From DAOPZC01 sp035353175 (lineage in GTDB: Bacteria; Verrucomicrobiota; Kiritimatiellia; RFP12; UBA1067), in assembly GCA_035353175.1 (NCBI GenBank), contig DAOPZC010000071.1, forward strand, positions 1-22,154: a DNA stretch of 22,154 bases, read 5' to 3'. The notes beneath the pieces are model-generated. The model was given only the letters and a program-made list of their open reading frames with translations, had not been told where the DNA came from and searched no databases. Position 1 is the stretch's first letter. Each line of letters starts with the position of its first letter. The position numbers and the translations under genes were made by a program. Below are positions 1-7,962 of the stretch, in pieces.

Positions 1-8
1 TTTGACAC

Positions 9-94
9 GGTAGGGTACCGAAGCGGCCAAACGGGGCAGACTGTAAATCTGCTGGAGTACTCCTTCCTTGGTTCGAATCCAAGCCCTACCACCA
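9..94 (+). tRNA. tRNA-Tyr (anticodon GTA)
   Basis: Class II tRNA with a long variable arm. The acceptor stem pairs GGTAGGG (9-15) with CCCTACC (84-90), followed by discriminator A91 and an encoded CCA (92-94). The anticodon stem is 36-40/48-52 with loop CTGTAAA and anticodon GTA at 43-45. The T arm is CTTGG-TTCGAAT-CCAAG at 67-83. Its promoter lies outside the window or only partly within it. A rho-independent terminator follows directly. Confidence 0.97.
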
Positions 95-103
95 TTTTAC
101 GGA

Positions 104-138
104 AAGCCCTGCAATCCAATCGGTTGCAGGGCTTTTTT
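104..138 (+). terminator. Rho-independent terminator of tRNA-Tyr
   Basis: A perfect 11-bp stem, AAGCCCTGCAA (104-114) with TTGCAGGGCTT (124-134), has a 9-nt loop and runs into six T residues (133-138). It begins 10 bases after the tRNA CCA end and ends the plus-strand transcript before the convergent lipoprotein gene. Confidence 0.92.
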
Positions 139-200
139 GTGGTCAGCAATACATCCCTGGCGCACTTTCACATGCGCCACTTTTCAGGCAACGGCACCGC

Positions 201-848
201 TCACGGCTCATTCTGCAGGGTCGCGATAAACGCGTCGGCCTGCCGGACCGCGGCCTCCGTATCGCACACGAGCTTGTCCACGCTCGCCTGGATGGCGCCC
301 ACCTCGCTGCCCAGTCCTGCGATCGCACGTGCGTTCAGGTTATGTTTCATGAACAGCACCTGATCACGCAGCGGAACCAGCGCGGGATCGAGTTCGGATT
401 CAGCCTGCTTCATAGCCGCAATCAATTGCCGGTACTTCGCCAGCGTTCGGTCGTGTTTTTTTTGGCTCGCGCTCCGGAGCGTTTCACTGGCGTATTGCTT
501 CATCTCGGCGCGCCACTCGCTGAAGAGCGCATCCGACACCTCTTCTACGGCACGGACACGACTGCGCACGGCCGACGCTTCGGACTCGCTCTTCTGCAGG
601 GTGCGATTCAGCGTGTTATACACTTTCTCAAGATCGCCGCCTTGGAAATTGACCACGCTCTTGAACTGCTCCAGAGCCGAGACGAATTGCTGTTTTGCCT
701 CGTTTTGAGCGTCGCGCGCGTCTTTGACCCGATCCACCAGAATGTCGCACTTGTGAACCCCGAAGCGCTCCATGGCATCGAAATATAACGTGCCACAGCC
801 GCAGAGCAGAAGCGCCATCGGCAACACTACGGTCAAGACTGTCTTCAC
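201..848 (-). CDS. DUF2959-type lipoprotein
   Basis: A roughly 215-residue protein. The N-terminus (VKTVLTVVLPMALLLCGCG) is a lipoprotein signal peptide with Cys as likely lipidation site. It is followed by a YFDAMERFGVHKCDILVDRV segment and a long charged, mostly helical region (DARDAQNEAKQQFVSALEQF, KSVVNFQGGDLE) that I recognise as the DUF2959 family, of unknown function. The rest looks like coiled coil, so a periplasmic structural role at the inner or outer membrane is likely. I chose the GTG start at 848 because it puts the signal peptide at the N-terminus and has a purine-rich AAGGGGGCGGAG just upstream. A longer reading frame begins at 917 but would overlap the upstream gene by 44 bases. 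The gene lies 25 bases after the membrane/TPR gene and is probably cotranscribed with it. Confidence 0.85.
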   Translation of the reverse strand: MKTVLTVVLPMALLLCGCGTLYFDAMERFGVHKCDILVDRVKDARDAQNEAKQQFVSALEQFKSVVNFQGGDLEKVYNTLNRTLQKSESEASAVRSRVRAVEEVSDALFSEWRAEMKQYASETLRSASQKKHDRTLAKYRQLIAAMKQAESELDPALVPLRDQVLFMKHNLNARAIAGLGSEVGAIQASVDKLVCDTEAAVRQADAFIATLQNEP

Positions 849-873
849 GCTCCGCCCCCTTTTGAACACGCGA

Positions 874-3800
874 CTACCGGACACGGTTTGAAGACGCTTC
901 GTCTGCGAGTTTCGCAAGCGCCTCCTGATCGAACTTCGACAAATCGCTCTGGCGGCTCTTCAGCAGACGGATCGTTTCACGTGCGCGCTCGATCTCGCCT
1001 TTCTTGAGCTGGATGCGGGCCAGCGTGATCCGGATGCGCAGGTCCTTGTCATACAGCGCCATGGATTTCTGCACGGCCTGTTCAGCCTCATCAAGGTTTT
1101 TGCCGGCCTCGAACAAAATGACGGCCAGCGTCTCCCACGCCACATACAGCTCAGGGCTGAGCTTGAGCGCGGCCCGCACATGTTTTTCCGCCTCGTCGAA
1201 TTTGCGGATGCGACGCAAAACCTCGGCGAGATCATTCAAAGCGGCGGCGCTTGGGTTGGCCTCCACGCTGCGGCGCAGAAAATCCTCAGCCTCGCCATAT
1301 TCGCCCTCCTGCAGCCGCAACGAGCCCATCACGTAGTTGGCAAGCGCGTGTTTGCGGTTGGTACGCAGCACCTGCCGGGCATGCAGCTCCGCATCCTGCT
1401 GGTCGTTCATGGCGATATCGAGTTGCAGGATCATGTCCTTGACGCCGGGCACGTCGGGGCGCAGCATCGATGCGCGCACAAATGCCTCACGCGCCGAGCG
1501 CTGGAAATTTTTTCCCTTCTTCATGGCGACTTGCGCGCGGGTGATCTGGATGAAGTAATTGTCCACGGTTCCCGCGATGCTTTCCATCTTCGGCAAAATG
1601 ACCTTTTCGATGTCGGTCAGCTCGTCCTGCTGCAGCTGCACCATCGCCAGCATGGCCCACGCCTGCAGGTTCTTGGGCTGCAGATCGGTGGCCTCCTGCA
1701 GCGCCAGCCGCGCCCGCGCGACGTCGTTGTTCATTAGGTGGATGACGGCCCACTCGACCCCCAACACGCCGAGCTTGTCGTCCGACTTGGCCGCCTTTTC
1801 CAGCCACTGTTTGGCCTTTTCAAGGGCGCCCTCCTGCACCGCCAGACGCGCCAGGCCCAGCATCGCCGAACGGTTTCCGGGATCGCTCTTGATGATGTCC
1901 TGGTAGACGGCCTCCGTCTTGCTCCGGTCCTCCGAAAGCGCGTAGACCGCCGCCATGGCGTGCATCGCGCCGACCCGCTGGTCCGACGGCAGCAGATTGA
2001 TGGCCCGGCTCACGCCCGCCAGCGCCGCGCCGGTCTGGCCCGACAGCGCCCACCCCCACCCCAAACGGGCGAACAGCTCCGGCGAACGCACATACCCGTA
2101 ATACCGGGACAGCGACCAGAGCGGATACTTCTGCTTGAGATCGCCGACGAAATCCTTCAGTTCGCGCTCAATCACCTCTTTGCTGGCGTTCGCGGAGGCC
2201 ACGCCGCGGCGGGCCATCTCAAAACGGTTGAACAGCGCGGAGACATTTTCAGGGTCTAACGTGGAATGCACGTAGGTGTAGACCGCGAAGGCGTCCTCGT
2301 CTTTCCCCAAGTCCTCCAACAAAACGCCCAGGTTGTTCGCGACAAACCCCATGTGGCGCCGCAGCTGCGCGCGCAGCCGGATCGTCGGGTCGTCGCTTCC
2401 GTTTTTGTTGGGCGCGAGGACCCGGTCCATCGCTTTCCAAAAGGCCGAGTACTCCGTGAACAGCGGCCGGTCCTTAAACTCTTGAATATTGCGGCTGCCC
2501 GAGAAGAAGAGGATTTCCGGCACGGGCGTGATCCCCGCCGTGTACCAGAAATCCGGGACACCGAACACGGCCACCTTCTTTTCGATCTCCTTGTCCATCG
2601 CAAACCAGTCTTGGATGAACGGAAGGATGCCGAGGTCCAGCGTGCTTTTCATCCGCTGCATGTTCGCCGCGCTGAACAGCTTCTTCTCGTCAATCAGTTT
2701 GGCCACCGACTTCAGATAGAAGGGGCTCATGTCGTTCTGCAGGCAGAGCAGGTTCAGCTCCTGGCCCCGCTCCTTCGCCATGATCCGCAGGTGCGGGTCA
2801 AGCGTGCCGTCCGTCACAAACCAGGTCCGGCTTCCCAGCCGGTCGAGGATTTCCTTCGCGCAGCGGTCCGCGAACGCGCCGCGGGAACTGCGGCACTCGA
2901 ACCCATTGATAACCGCGGCCAGCAGCACAACGGCCGCCATCGGATACGTGAGGATCAGTCCCAGCCAGTCGCCGGTCTGCTTCGTCAGGACGGAGGTCGA
3001 CTGACCGCGCTTGGGCCGCTCGACCTTCAGCAGCAGATACCAGTAGGCCACCAGATAACCGGTCGTCATCGCCAACATCGCGTACGCCCACACCGGGAGG
3101 TGCCCGAAAGGTTTCAGGATCTCCCACGGAGAAATCGCGGCGTTCGTCAGCCCCAGCACAACCAGCACGCTCAAGGTCAAATGCAGGATATATTGGCTCC
3201 ATGAGCGCTCGTTGTTCAGCGCACGAAACGAGGCGAACCCGCTCGCCAGCCACGGCACAACGCTCATGAGCAGCAGGACCAGCCAATTGACCCGCGGCAA
3301 CCCTGAGCGCAATTGCACCAACTGGCTCTTCCAGACCGCCACCACCACGTCCATCACGCCCTTGAATCCGAGCGCCTCACCGTCGTGCGTCGCGAGAAAG
3401 GCGCGCGCGCTGAAATAGTAAAGGCTCATGCCCGCCACGGACAACACGCCCATCCAGGCCACCCGGCGCAGGCTCAGCTCGCCCTGCTTCCACAACACGT
3501 AAACCAAGAACGTCAGGAACACCGGCGCCAGCGGGATAAACACCACCGACTCGACGACGCCGACGCCCTGCAACAGCGCGAACAACACAAGGAAGAGACG
3601 CCATTTCCGGACCGCGTACGAGGCCAGCAGGGCTCCCGAGGCCAGCACCAGCATCAGGTCGAAGCTCTGGTACTGCAAACGCGTCGCGGCCTGCCACACC
3701 GGAACCGCGGACATGAGAGCCAACGCCGACACCGTGCCCGCCCACACCGACACGCGCGGCGCGTATTCAACCGAGTATTCCTCGTAGAGGATGTCGTGGA

Positions 3801-4119
3801 TCAGAAAGCTCATCAACCGGTACATCAACACGACCGAGACCACCGAGCAGGCCGCGCTGAAAAGATTCAGGCGCAACGGCAGAGAAAACGCGGGCAGACT
3901 GCTGACCCAGGAAACCAGCGTTCCCCATATCGGATGCAGCGGCAGTTCGAGCGGATCGATCCCGCTGTACGCCGTCATCAGCCGCGCAGACTCGCCGGGA
4001 TAAACGCCGTGGGACAACGTCAGTCCGTACACCACCGCAGCCAACAGTCCCAGCCCCGCCGACAGCACAAAATCCATCTTGCGTTTCTGACCGGAAATCT
4101 CTTTAAATCCATTGACCAT
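874..4119 (-). CDS. Polytopic membrane protein (DUF2723-like) with C-terminal TPR repeats
   Basis: A protein of about 1081 residues in two halves. Residues about 15-420 hold some 11-12 hydrophobic membrane segments, beginning FVLSAGLGLLAAVVYGLTLS. A GESARLMTAYSG...PLHPIWG segment after the first helix resembles the first extracytoplasmic loop of DUF2723 / GT-C-like mannosyltransferase-type proteins. Residues about 420-580 form a soluble segment without recognised motif. From about 590 to the end, repeated 34-residue helical units (for example ALNDLAEVLRRIRKFDEAEKHVRAALKLSP) are TPRs. Start: ATG at 4119 has AGGTGG about 8 bases upstream; an in-frame ATG at 4179 is further upstream without a better site. 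A GT-C-type glycosyl transfer or envelope assembly role is inferred from family resemblance, not from catalytic residues. The downstream lipoprotein gene is probably in the same operon. Confidence 0.85.
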   Translation of the reverse strand: MVNGFKEISGQKRKMDFVLSAGLGLLAAVVYGLTLSHGVYPGESARLMTAYSGIDPLELPLHPIWGTLVSWVSSLPAFSLPLRLNLFSAACSVVSVVLMYRLMSFLIHDILYEEYSVEYAPRVSVWAGTVSALALMSAVPVWQAATRLQYQSFDLMLVLASGALLASYAVRKWRLFLVLFALLQGVGVVESVVFIPLAPVFLTFLVYVLWKQGELSLRRVAWMGVLSVAGMSLYYFSARAFLATHDGEALGFKGVMDVVVAVWKSQLVQLRSGLPRVNWLVLLLMSVVPWLASGFASFRALNNERSWSQYILHLTLSVLVVLGLTNAAISPWEILKPFGHLPVWAYAMLAMTTGYLVAYWYLLLKVERPKRGQSTSVLTKQTGDWLGLILTYPMAAVVLLAAVINGFECRSSRGAFADRCAKEILDRLGSRTWFVTDGTLDPHLRIMAKERGQELNLLCLQNDMSPFYLKSVAKLIDEKKLFSAANMQRMKSTLDLGILPFIQDWFAMDKEIEKKVAVFGVPDFWYTAGITPVPEILFFSGSRNIQEFKDRPLFTEYSAFWKAMDRVLAPNKNGSDDPTIRLRAQLRRHMGFVANNLGVLLEDLGKDEDAFAVYTYVHSTLDPENVSALFNRFEMARRGVASANASKEVIERELKDFVGDLKQKYPLWSLSRYYGYVRSPELFARLGWGWALSGQTGAALAGVSRAINLLPSDQRVGAMHAMAAVYALSEDRSKTEAVYQDIIKSDPGNRSAMLGLARLAVQEGALEKAKQWLEKAAKSDDKLGVLGVEWAVIHLMNNDVARARLALQEATDLQPKNLQAWAMLAMVQLQQDELTDIEKVILPKMESIAGTVDNYFIQITRAQVAMKKGKNFQRSAREAFVRASMLRPDVPGVKDMILQLDIAMNDQQDAELHARQVLRTNRKHALANYVMGSLRLQEGEYGEAEDFLRRSVEANPSAAALNDLAEVLRRIRKFDEAEKHVRAALKLSPELYVAWETLAVILFEAGKNLDEAEQAVQKSMALYDKDLRIRITLARIQLKKGEIERARETIRLLKSRQSDLSKFDQEALAKLADEASSNRVR

Positions 4120-4271
4120 CACTGTACCACCTGACAAAAAGGCAAGCCTGAAACCCCCTACAGGTTCCAAACTGAACAACCTTATAATTCAATAAAAAGC
4201 TTACTGGTTTTCTAGGCGACGCGCAAGCCCTTAGACCGGAACAACCCGGACCAACCGAGGCCGTTTCCGCC

Positions 4272-5477
4272 TCACGCAATGATGTGCGACTGTTCCCGGT
4301 ACCGCAAGGGCGCGAGGCCGTGACGCTGTCGGAACGCCTTTGTGAAATAGTTCGGATCCGCGAACCCGCTCGCCGCCGCGATATTCGCCACCGTCTCCAA
4401 CGATTCGCACAACAGGGTCCGGGCGCGCTCCATCCTGATTTCCGTCAGCTCCTGAAGCAGCGTGCGGCCCATCGCTTGGACAAACCGCGTCTCCAATAGC
4501 CGCCGGGACACCCCGCAGTGCGCTGCGATGTCCGCAATCTGCAGGCCCTTGTCGTGGAAACGGTCAAAAATGAAGCGTCTCGCTCCGGCCACCAACCGGT
4601 CCTGGTCAAAGCCTGAAGCCGTCGACTGCCGCCGCGAGACGTGCGTCGGCTTCACGAGTATCCGCGTGTTCGGCGGCACGCTCCGGCCTCGCATCAGCTC
4701 ATGCAACATGCGCGCCGCCTCAAAACCGGCGCGATGGGCGTCCAGCGCGATGCTGCTCAGCGAAGGCTCACACAGTTCGCACAGCAGCGGATCATTGTCC
4801 ACGCTCAGCACCACCACGTCGTCCGGCACGCGCAGCCCCGCCTCCCGGCAGGCCTCGATCACGTGGCGGCCGCGCTGGTCCATCGCCGCGAAGACGCCCA
4901 GCCCGCGCGGCAGCCGCGCCAGCCAAGCCCCCAGCTTGTGGATGTCGCTCTCCCAGCTGACCGCCTCCGGCTGGTTGCCGTAGACGTGACATTTGTACCC
5001 TCGCTGCGCCGCCAGCGCGCCGAACTCGTGTTCGCGCGCCGTCGACCAGACCGTGTCGGCCGTGCTGTGCACGAAGGCGAAAGCGCGGCAGCCGCAGGCG
5101 TGCAGGTGCTCGAACGCCATCCGGACGATCGCCTCCGTGTCGGTCGTGATATAGGGGATCTGCGACAGCTCGAATTTTCTGGCGAGGTGCTCGGTATAGG
5201 GATCGAGCAAAACGAGCGGCAGACCGCTCGTCAGCAGCAGCCGCGTCACCGCCGGACCAAAAAGCCGCGCGATGACACCCGTGCACTGCCACGACCCCAT
5301 CTGCGGCACGTCCTGACGCATCCCGTCGGGCTGGAGATAAAAAGCCCAGTGGTTGTCCAGCGTCCGCTCGTAGTCCCGGATGCCGCGGAGCACCTCGCGC
5401 CCGAACTCGTGCGAGGTCTCCACCAGCAGCGCGACGCGGTAATGGCCCTGCCGGCTCTGCGCATTTTTACCTTTCAT
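4272..5477 (-). CDS. XylR-type transcriptional regulator (sugar-binding-protein domain plus AraC HTH)
   Basis: A 401-residue protein. Residues about 13-280 form a LacI/periplasmic-binding-protein-like sensor (HYRVALLVETSHEFGREVLRGIRDY near the start, then VPDDVVVLSVDNDPLLCELCEPSLSSIALD). The C-terminal roughly 100 residues are an AraC-type double helix-turn-helix (IADIAAHCGVSRRLLETRF, then VANIAAASGFADPNYFTKAFRQRHGLAPLRYR). This architecture is known from E. coli XylR and is greatly expanded in PVC bacteria, where such proteins control carbohydrate-use genes. The ligand cannot be read from sequence. The ATG start at 5477 is preceded by a weak GGTAAGA. The inverted repeat at 5531-5558, upstream of the start, is a candidate autoregulatory operator. 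The target genes are not known; the damaged gene at 5812-6541 lies divergently next to it. Confidence 0.93.
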   Translation of the reverse strand: MKGKNAQSRQGHYRVALLVETSHEFGREVLRGIRDYERTLDNHWAFYLQPDGMRQDVPQMGSWQCTGVIARLFGPAVTRLLLTSGLPLVLLDPYTEHLARKFELSQIPYITTDTEAIVRMAFEHLHACGCRAFAFVHSTADTVWSTAREHEFGALAAQRGYKCHVYGNQPEAVSWESDIHKLGAWLARLPRGLGVFAAMDQRGRHVIEACREAGLRVPDDVVVLSVDNDPLLCELCEPSLSSIALDAHRAGFEAARMLHELMRGRSVPPNTRILVKPTHVSRRQSTASGFDQDRLVAGARRFIFDRFHDKGLQIADIAAHCGVSRRLLETRFVQAMGRTLLQELTEIRMERARTLLCESLETVANIAAASGFADPNYFTKAFRQRHGLAPLRYREQSHIIA

Positions 5478-5530
5478 ATGCGCAATCTTACCATAACCGG
5501 TCTTGCCGAGACGAGTTATACTGATCCCAA

Positions 5531-5558
5531 ATTATGGAACGGAAATTTGTTCCGTAAT
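5531..5558. promoter_or_regulatory. Inverted repeat, candidate operator upstream of the XylR-type regulator
   Basis: Arms ATTATGGAAC (5531-5540) and GTTCCGTAAT (5549-5558) are inverted with one mismatch around an 8-base AT-rich spacer (GGAAATTT). The repeat lies 53-81 bases upstream of the regulator start, in the divergent region facing the decayed ThuA/HEAT gene. The rest of 5478-5811 shows no supportable gene. Symmetry, size and position fit a dimer-binding operator. That the adjacent regulator binds it is an inference. Confidence 0.55.
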
Positions 5559-5811
5559 CGTTTCAAGCGGGAACTGTGATGGTTAAATTCGGGATTGATG
5601 TGTGCGCTGTGTGAATAAGGCCCGCCTTCTGTTTTTCGCAAATGCGGCGAACAGAGGCGGGGCCGAACACAGGCGAACGGCAATAGGCCGTTTCGCAACC
5701 GTGACAAGGGCGGACAAAAGTCGTTTAAATCGGTTTTTGATCCGCTCTTTTTTGGCCCGCACAGACGCGCCACGCAGCGTTCGCCCGCATCATACTGAAA
5801 TAGACAAGCTA

Positions 5812-6541
5812 TTGAGACGTTCAAGCAACTGGATCTTCCGCGCCGCCCTCGGACTGCTTGCGGCCAGCGGATCCGTGATCACCTCCTCGGCCCAAGCGCT
5901 CAACCCTGTTCCGCAGGCGGAGGCCGACCATATCGGCACCCTGCTGTCAACATGACAATCGGCCCAACCGGCCAAAGCCCGCCGCATCCTCGTCTTTTGG
6001 TGCTGCGAAGGCTTTGTCCATGTCAAAGCCCTCAAGTACGGCAACAAAGCCATCCTCCGCGCCTTGCTCGCCATTGGTGCCCCGGCCGACACGGCCTCTG
6101 TGTCCGACTGTCTCCAAGCGCCTGAAACGCGCGATTGGGCCGCGACCCTGCTCGCGGGGACCCCCGGCAAAGCCGCCGACCAAGCCCTCGCCCAAGCGCT
6201 CGCGGGCGCCGATCTCGCCCTGAGCTGCACCCTGCTCGGCGCCGCGGCGATCCGCAAGAACGTCGACCTCATCCTTCCCTCCCTCGCCGACAAGGACACC
6301 GCCGTCGCCACCGCCGACCTCGGACGCATCGGCACCGAAGACGCGCTCGCGGCGCTCTCGAAGCCCGCCGCGCCGGCGCTCGAAGAGGTCCGCATGGCCG
6401 CCCTCGCCGCGGGCTTCGGCACCCCTCGCCGCGGGCGGCAACTCCCAGGCCGCGGCGCGAGCCGCGACGCCGGTCTTCGCAGACCCCGCCGCCTCGGCCC
6501 TGCTCGGCCGCACGCCGCGCGGCCCGTGGGCGCTGGTGTAA
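5812..6541 (+). pseudogene. Decayed secreted ThuA-domain / HEAT-repeat protein gene
   Basis: One plus-strand frame encodes a signal peptide (NWIFRAALGLLAASGSVITSSAQA), then a spacer ending ADHIGTLLST, an in-frame TGA at 5953-5955, and in the same frame RRILVFWCCEGFVH...ALKYGNKA, which resembles the first strand and loop of ThuA-like (class I amidotransferase-fold) domains. Instead of the remaining roughly 200 ThuA residues, the frame passes directly into HEAT-type repeats (ILRALLAIGAPADTASVSDCLQ, LILPSLADKDTAVATADLGRIGTEDALAAL). Near 6420 the frame shifts; the other frame gives LAAGGNSQAAARAATPVFADPAASALLGRTPRGPWALV and stops at 6539-6541, a plausible original C-terminus. A nonsense codon, a large internal deletion and a frameshift mark this as a pseudogene. 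No ATG with a ribosome-binding site precedes the signal peptide; TTG at 5812 is an arbitrary left limit and the open frame extends back to 5602. Confidence 0.75.
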
Positions 6542-6569
6542 GCGGGAGAGAAACTTCCGAGACTCGAGA

Positions 6570-6614
6570 GACCCCAAAGGCCGGAGAAATCGAAAATCTC
6601 CGGCCTTTGGGGTC
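6570..6614. terminator. Perfect 18-bp stem-loop between convergent genes
   Basis: GACCCCAAAGGCCGGAGA (6570-6587) and its exact reverse complement (6597-6614) flank a 9-base loop. It lies 17 bases past the stop of the minus-strand reductase gene and 29 bases past the end of the decayed plus-strand gene, so it can serve as a bidirectional terminator or 3'-end-protecting structure. Neither side has a clear T-run, so intrinsic termination is not certain. Confidence 0.6.
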
Positions 6615-6631
6615 ACTGAAGTCCCGCCCTG

Positions 6632-7792
6632 TTATTTCGCGAGCGCGACGATCTCTTTGACCGCTTGTTCGCCGAGGTCGCCGAACTCGCCGATCTTCAC
6701 GCCGCGCTTGGCGAGGCGCGCGGCCACCTGGCGGCCGGCCTCTTCCGCGTCCACGCCGTACGCCGCGAGCCGCGTCGGCACGCCGACGGCCTGGAAGAAG
6801 GCCTCCATCCGGTCTATCGCCTGCGCCGCGCGCGACGCCTCGTCGCCCGCGGTGATGCCCCACACGCGCGCCGCGCACTGCGCGAGCCGTTTCTGCTTGC
6901 GCGCGAGCTGGTGCCGGTGCACCGCCGGCATGATCACCGCCAGCGTGCGCCCGTGGTCGATGCCGTAGAGCGCCGTCAGCTCGTGGCCGATCATGTGCGT
7001 GGCCCAGTCCTGCGTGGCCACGCCGCACCCGAGCGAGCCGTTCAGGCCGACGGTCGCGCACCACATCAGGCTCGCGCGCACCTCGTAGTCATCGGGCTGG
7101 GTCTTGACCTTCGGCGCCTCTTCGATCAGCGTCTGCAACACCGCCTCGGCCTGGCGCTCGGTCAGCGGCGCGCGGCCCGCGTCACACATGTACTGCTCCA
7201 TCACGTGCGCGAAGGTGTCGACGATGCCATTCTCCACCTGCCGCACCGGCAGCGAGAAGGTCGTCTCAGGGTCGAGAACCGAGAACTTCGGATAGCAGTG
7301 CGGCGAGGCGAAGGCCAGCTTCTCGCCGGTCGAATCGCGCGAGATCACCGCGAAGGAGTTCATCTCCGAGCCGGTCGCGGGCAGGGTCAGCACCGACCCC
7401 AGCGGCAGCGCCGCCGTCACGGGCTTGCGCCCCTCCATGATCTCCCACGGATCGCCCGCGCCGTACAGCGCCGCCACAGCGATAAACTTGGTCGCATCGA
7501 GCACCGACCCGCCGCCCACCGCCAGCAGGAAGCCTGCGCCTTCGGCCTTGGCCTGCGCCGCCGCCTTCATGCAGGTCTCGTAGCGCGGGTTGGGCTCGAT
7601 GCCGCCGAACTCCGTAACGGCGCGGTCCGACAACGCGCGGCGCACCTGGTCGTACACGCCGTTCTTTTTGATCGAGCCGCCGCCGTAGGTGATCATCACT
7701 TTGACGTCGGCAGGGATCAGCTCTTTCAGCTCCGCGATCATGCCTTTGCCGAACACGATTTTTACCGGATTGTAATACGTGAAGTTTGTCAT
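6632..7792 (-). CDS. yqhD: NADPH-dependent iron-containing alcohol dehydrogenase / aldehyde reductase, YqhD type
   Basis: A 386-residue protein, matching the length of E. coli YqhD (387) and similar along its whole length (FGKGMIAELKELIPADVKV, ITYGGGSIKKNGV, EFGGIEPNPRYET, LLAVGGGSVLDATKFIA, LPATGSEMN, TQDWATHMIGHELTALYGIDH). The dinucleotide-binding glycines are at 37-40 and 93-96. The metal ligands correspond to D192, H196, H266 and H280 and are all present. Family members reduce short-chain aldehydes to alcohols with NADPH in the cytoplasm. The ATG at 7792 has an AAGGAAGA site about 8 bases upstream. The gene is divergent from the secreted GH88 fusion at 7963, sharing a 170-base intergenic region. 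A role in reducing aldehydes or keto-uronates released from the same polysaccharide is possible but inferred from position only. Confidence 0.93.
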   Translation of the reverse strand: MTNFTYYNPVKIVFGKGMIAELKELIPADVKVMITYGGGSIKKNGVYDQVRRALSDRAVTEFGGIEPNPRYETCMKAAAQAKAEGAGFLLAVGGGSVLDATKFIAVAALYGAGDPWEIMEGRKPVTAALPLGSVLTLPATGSEMNSFAVISRDSTGEKLAFASPHCYPKFSVLDPETTFSLPVRQVENGIVDTFAHVMEQYMCDAGRAPLTERQAEAVLQTLIEEAPKVKTQPDDYEVRASLMWCATVGLNGSLGCGVATQDWATHMIGHELTALYGIDHGRTLAVIMPAVHRHQLARKQKRLAQCAARVWGITAGDEASRAAQAIDRMEAFFQAVGVPTRLAAYGVDAEEAGRQVAARLAKRGVKIGEFGDLGEQAVKEIVALAK

Positions 7793-7962
7793 GGCTGTTC
7801 TTCCTTCTTAAAGCGTTAAGTTTATCATCATGCCCTGCGTGGGGCCAACAGAAGTGTGACGCGCGGCGCGAGAAAAAGGGACGGCGTCCGCGCTTCCCCC
7901 ATCGACGGCTAAGGACACGTGTGTTACCCTTAAGCATCACTTTTAATCGGGGAATGACCTTT

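Noticed and set aside
2..7. TTGACA just before tRNA-Tyr
   Set aside because: It lies 1 base before the tRNA 5' end, so it cannot be this gene's -35 element; no other role is visible.
5516..5824. Minus-strand frame of 102 codons upstream of the regulator
   Set aside because: No recognised domain, covers the palindrome and promoter region, and has no ribosome-binding site; treated as non-coding.
5953..5955. In-frame TGA read as selenocysteine
   Set aside because: There is no selenoprotein family similarity or visible SECIS-like hairpin directly downstream, and the same gene has a deletion and a frameshift, so decay explains it better.
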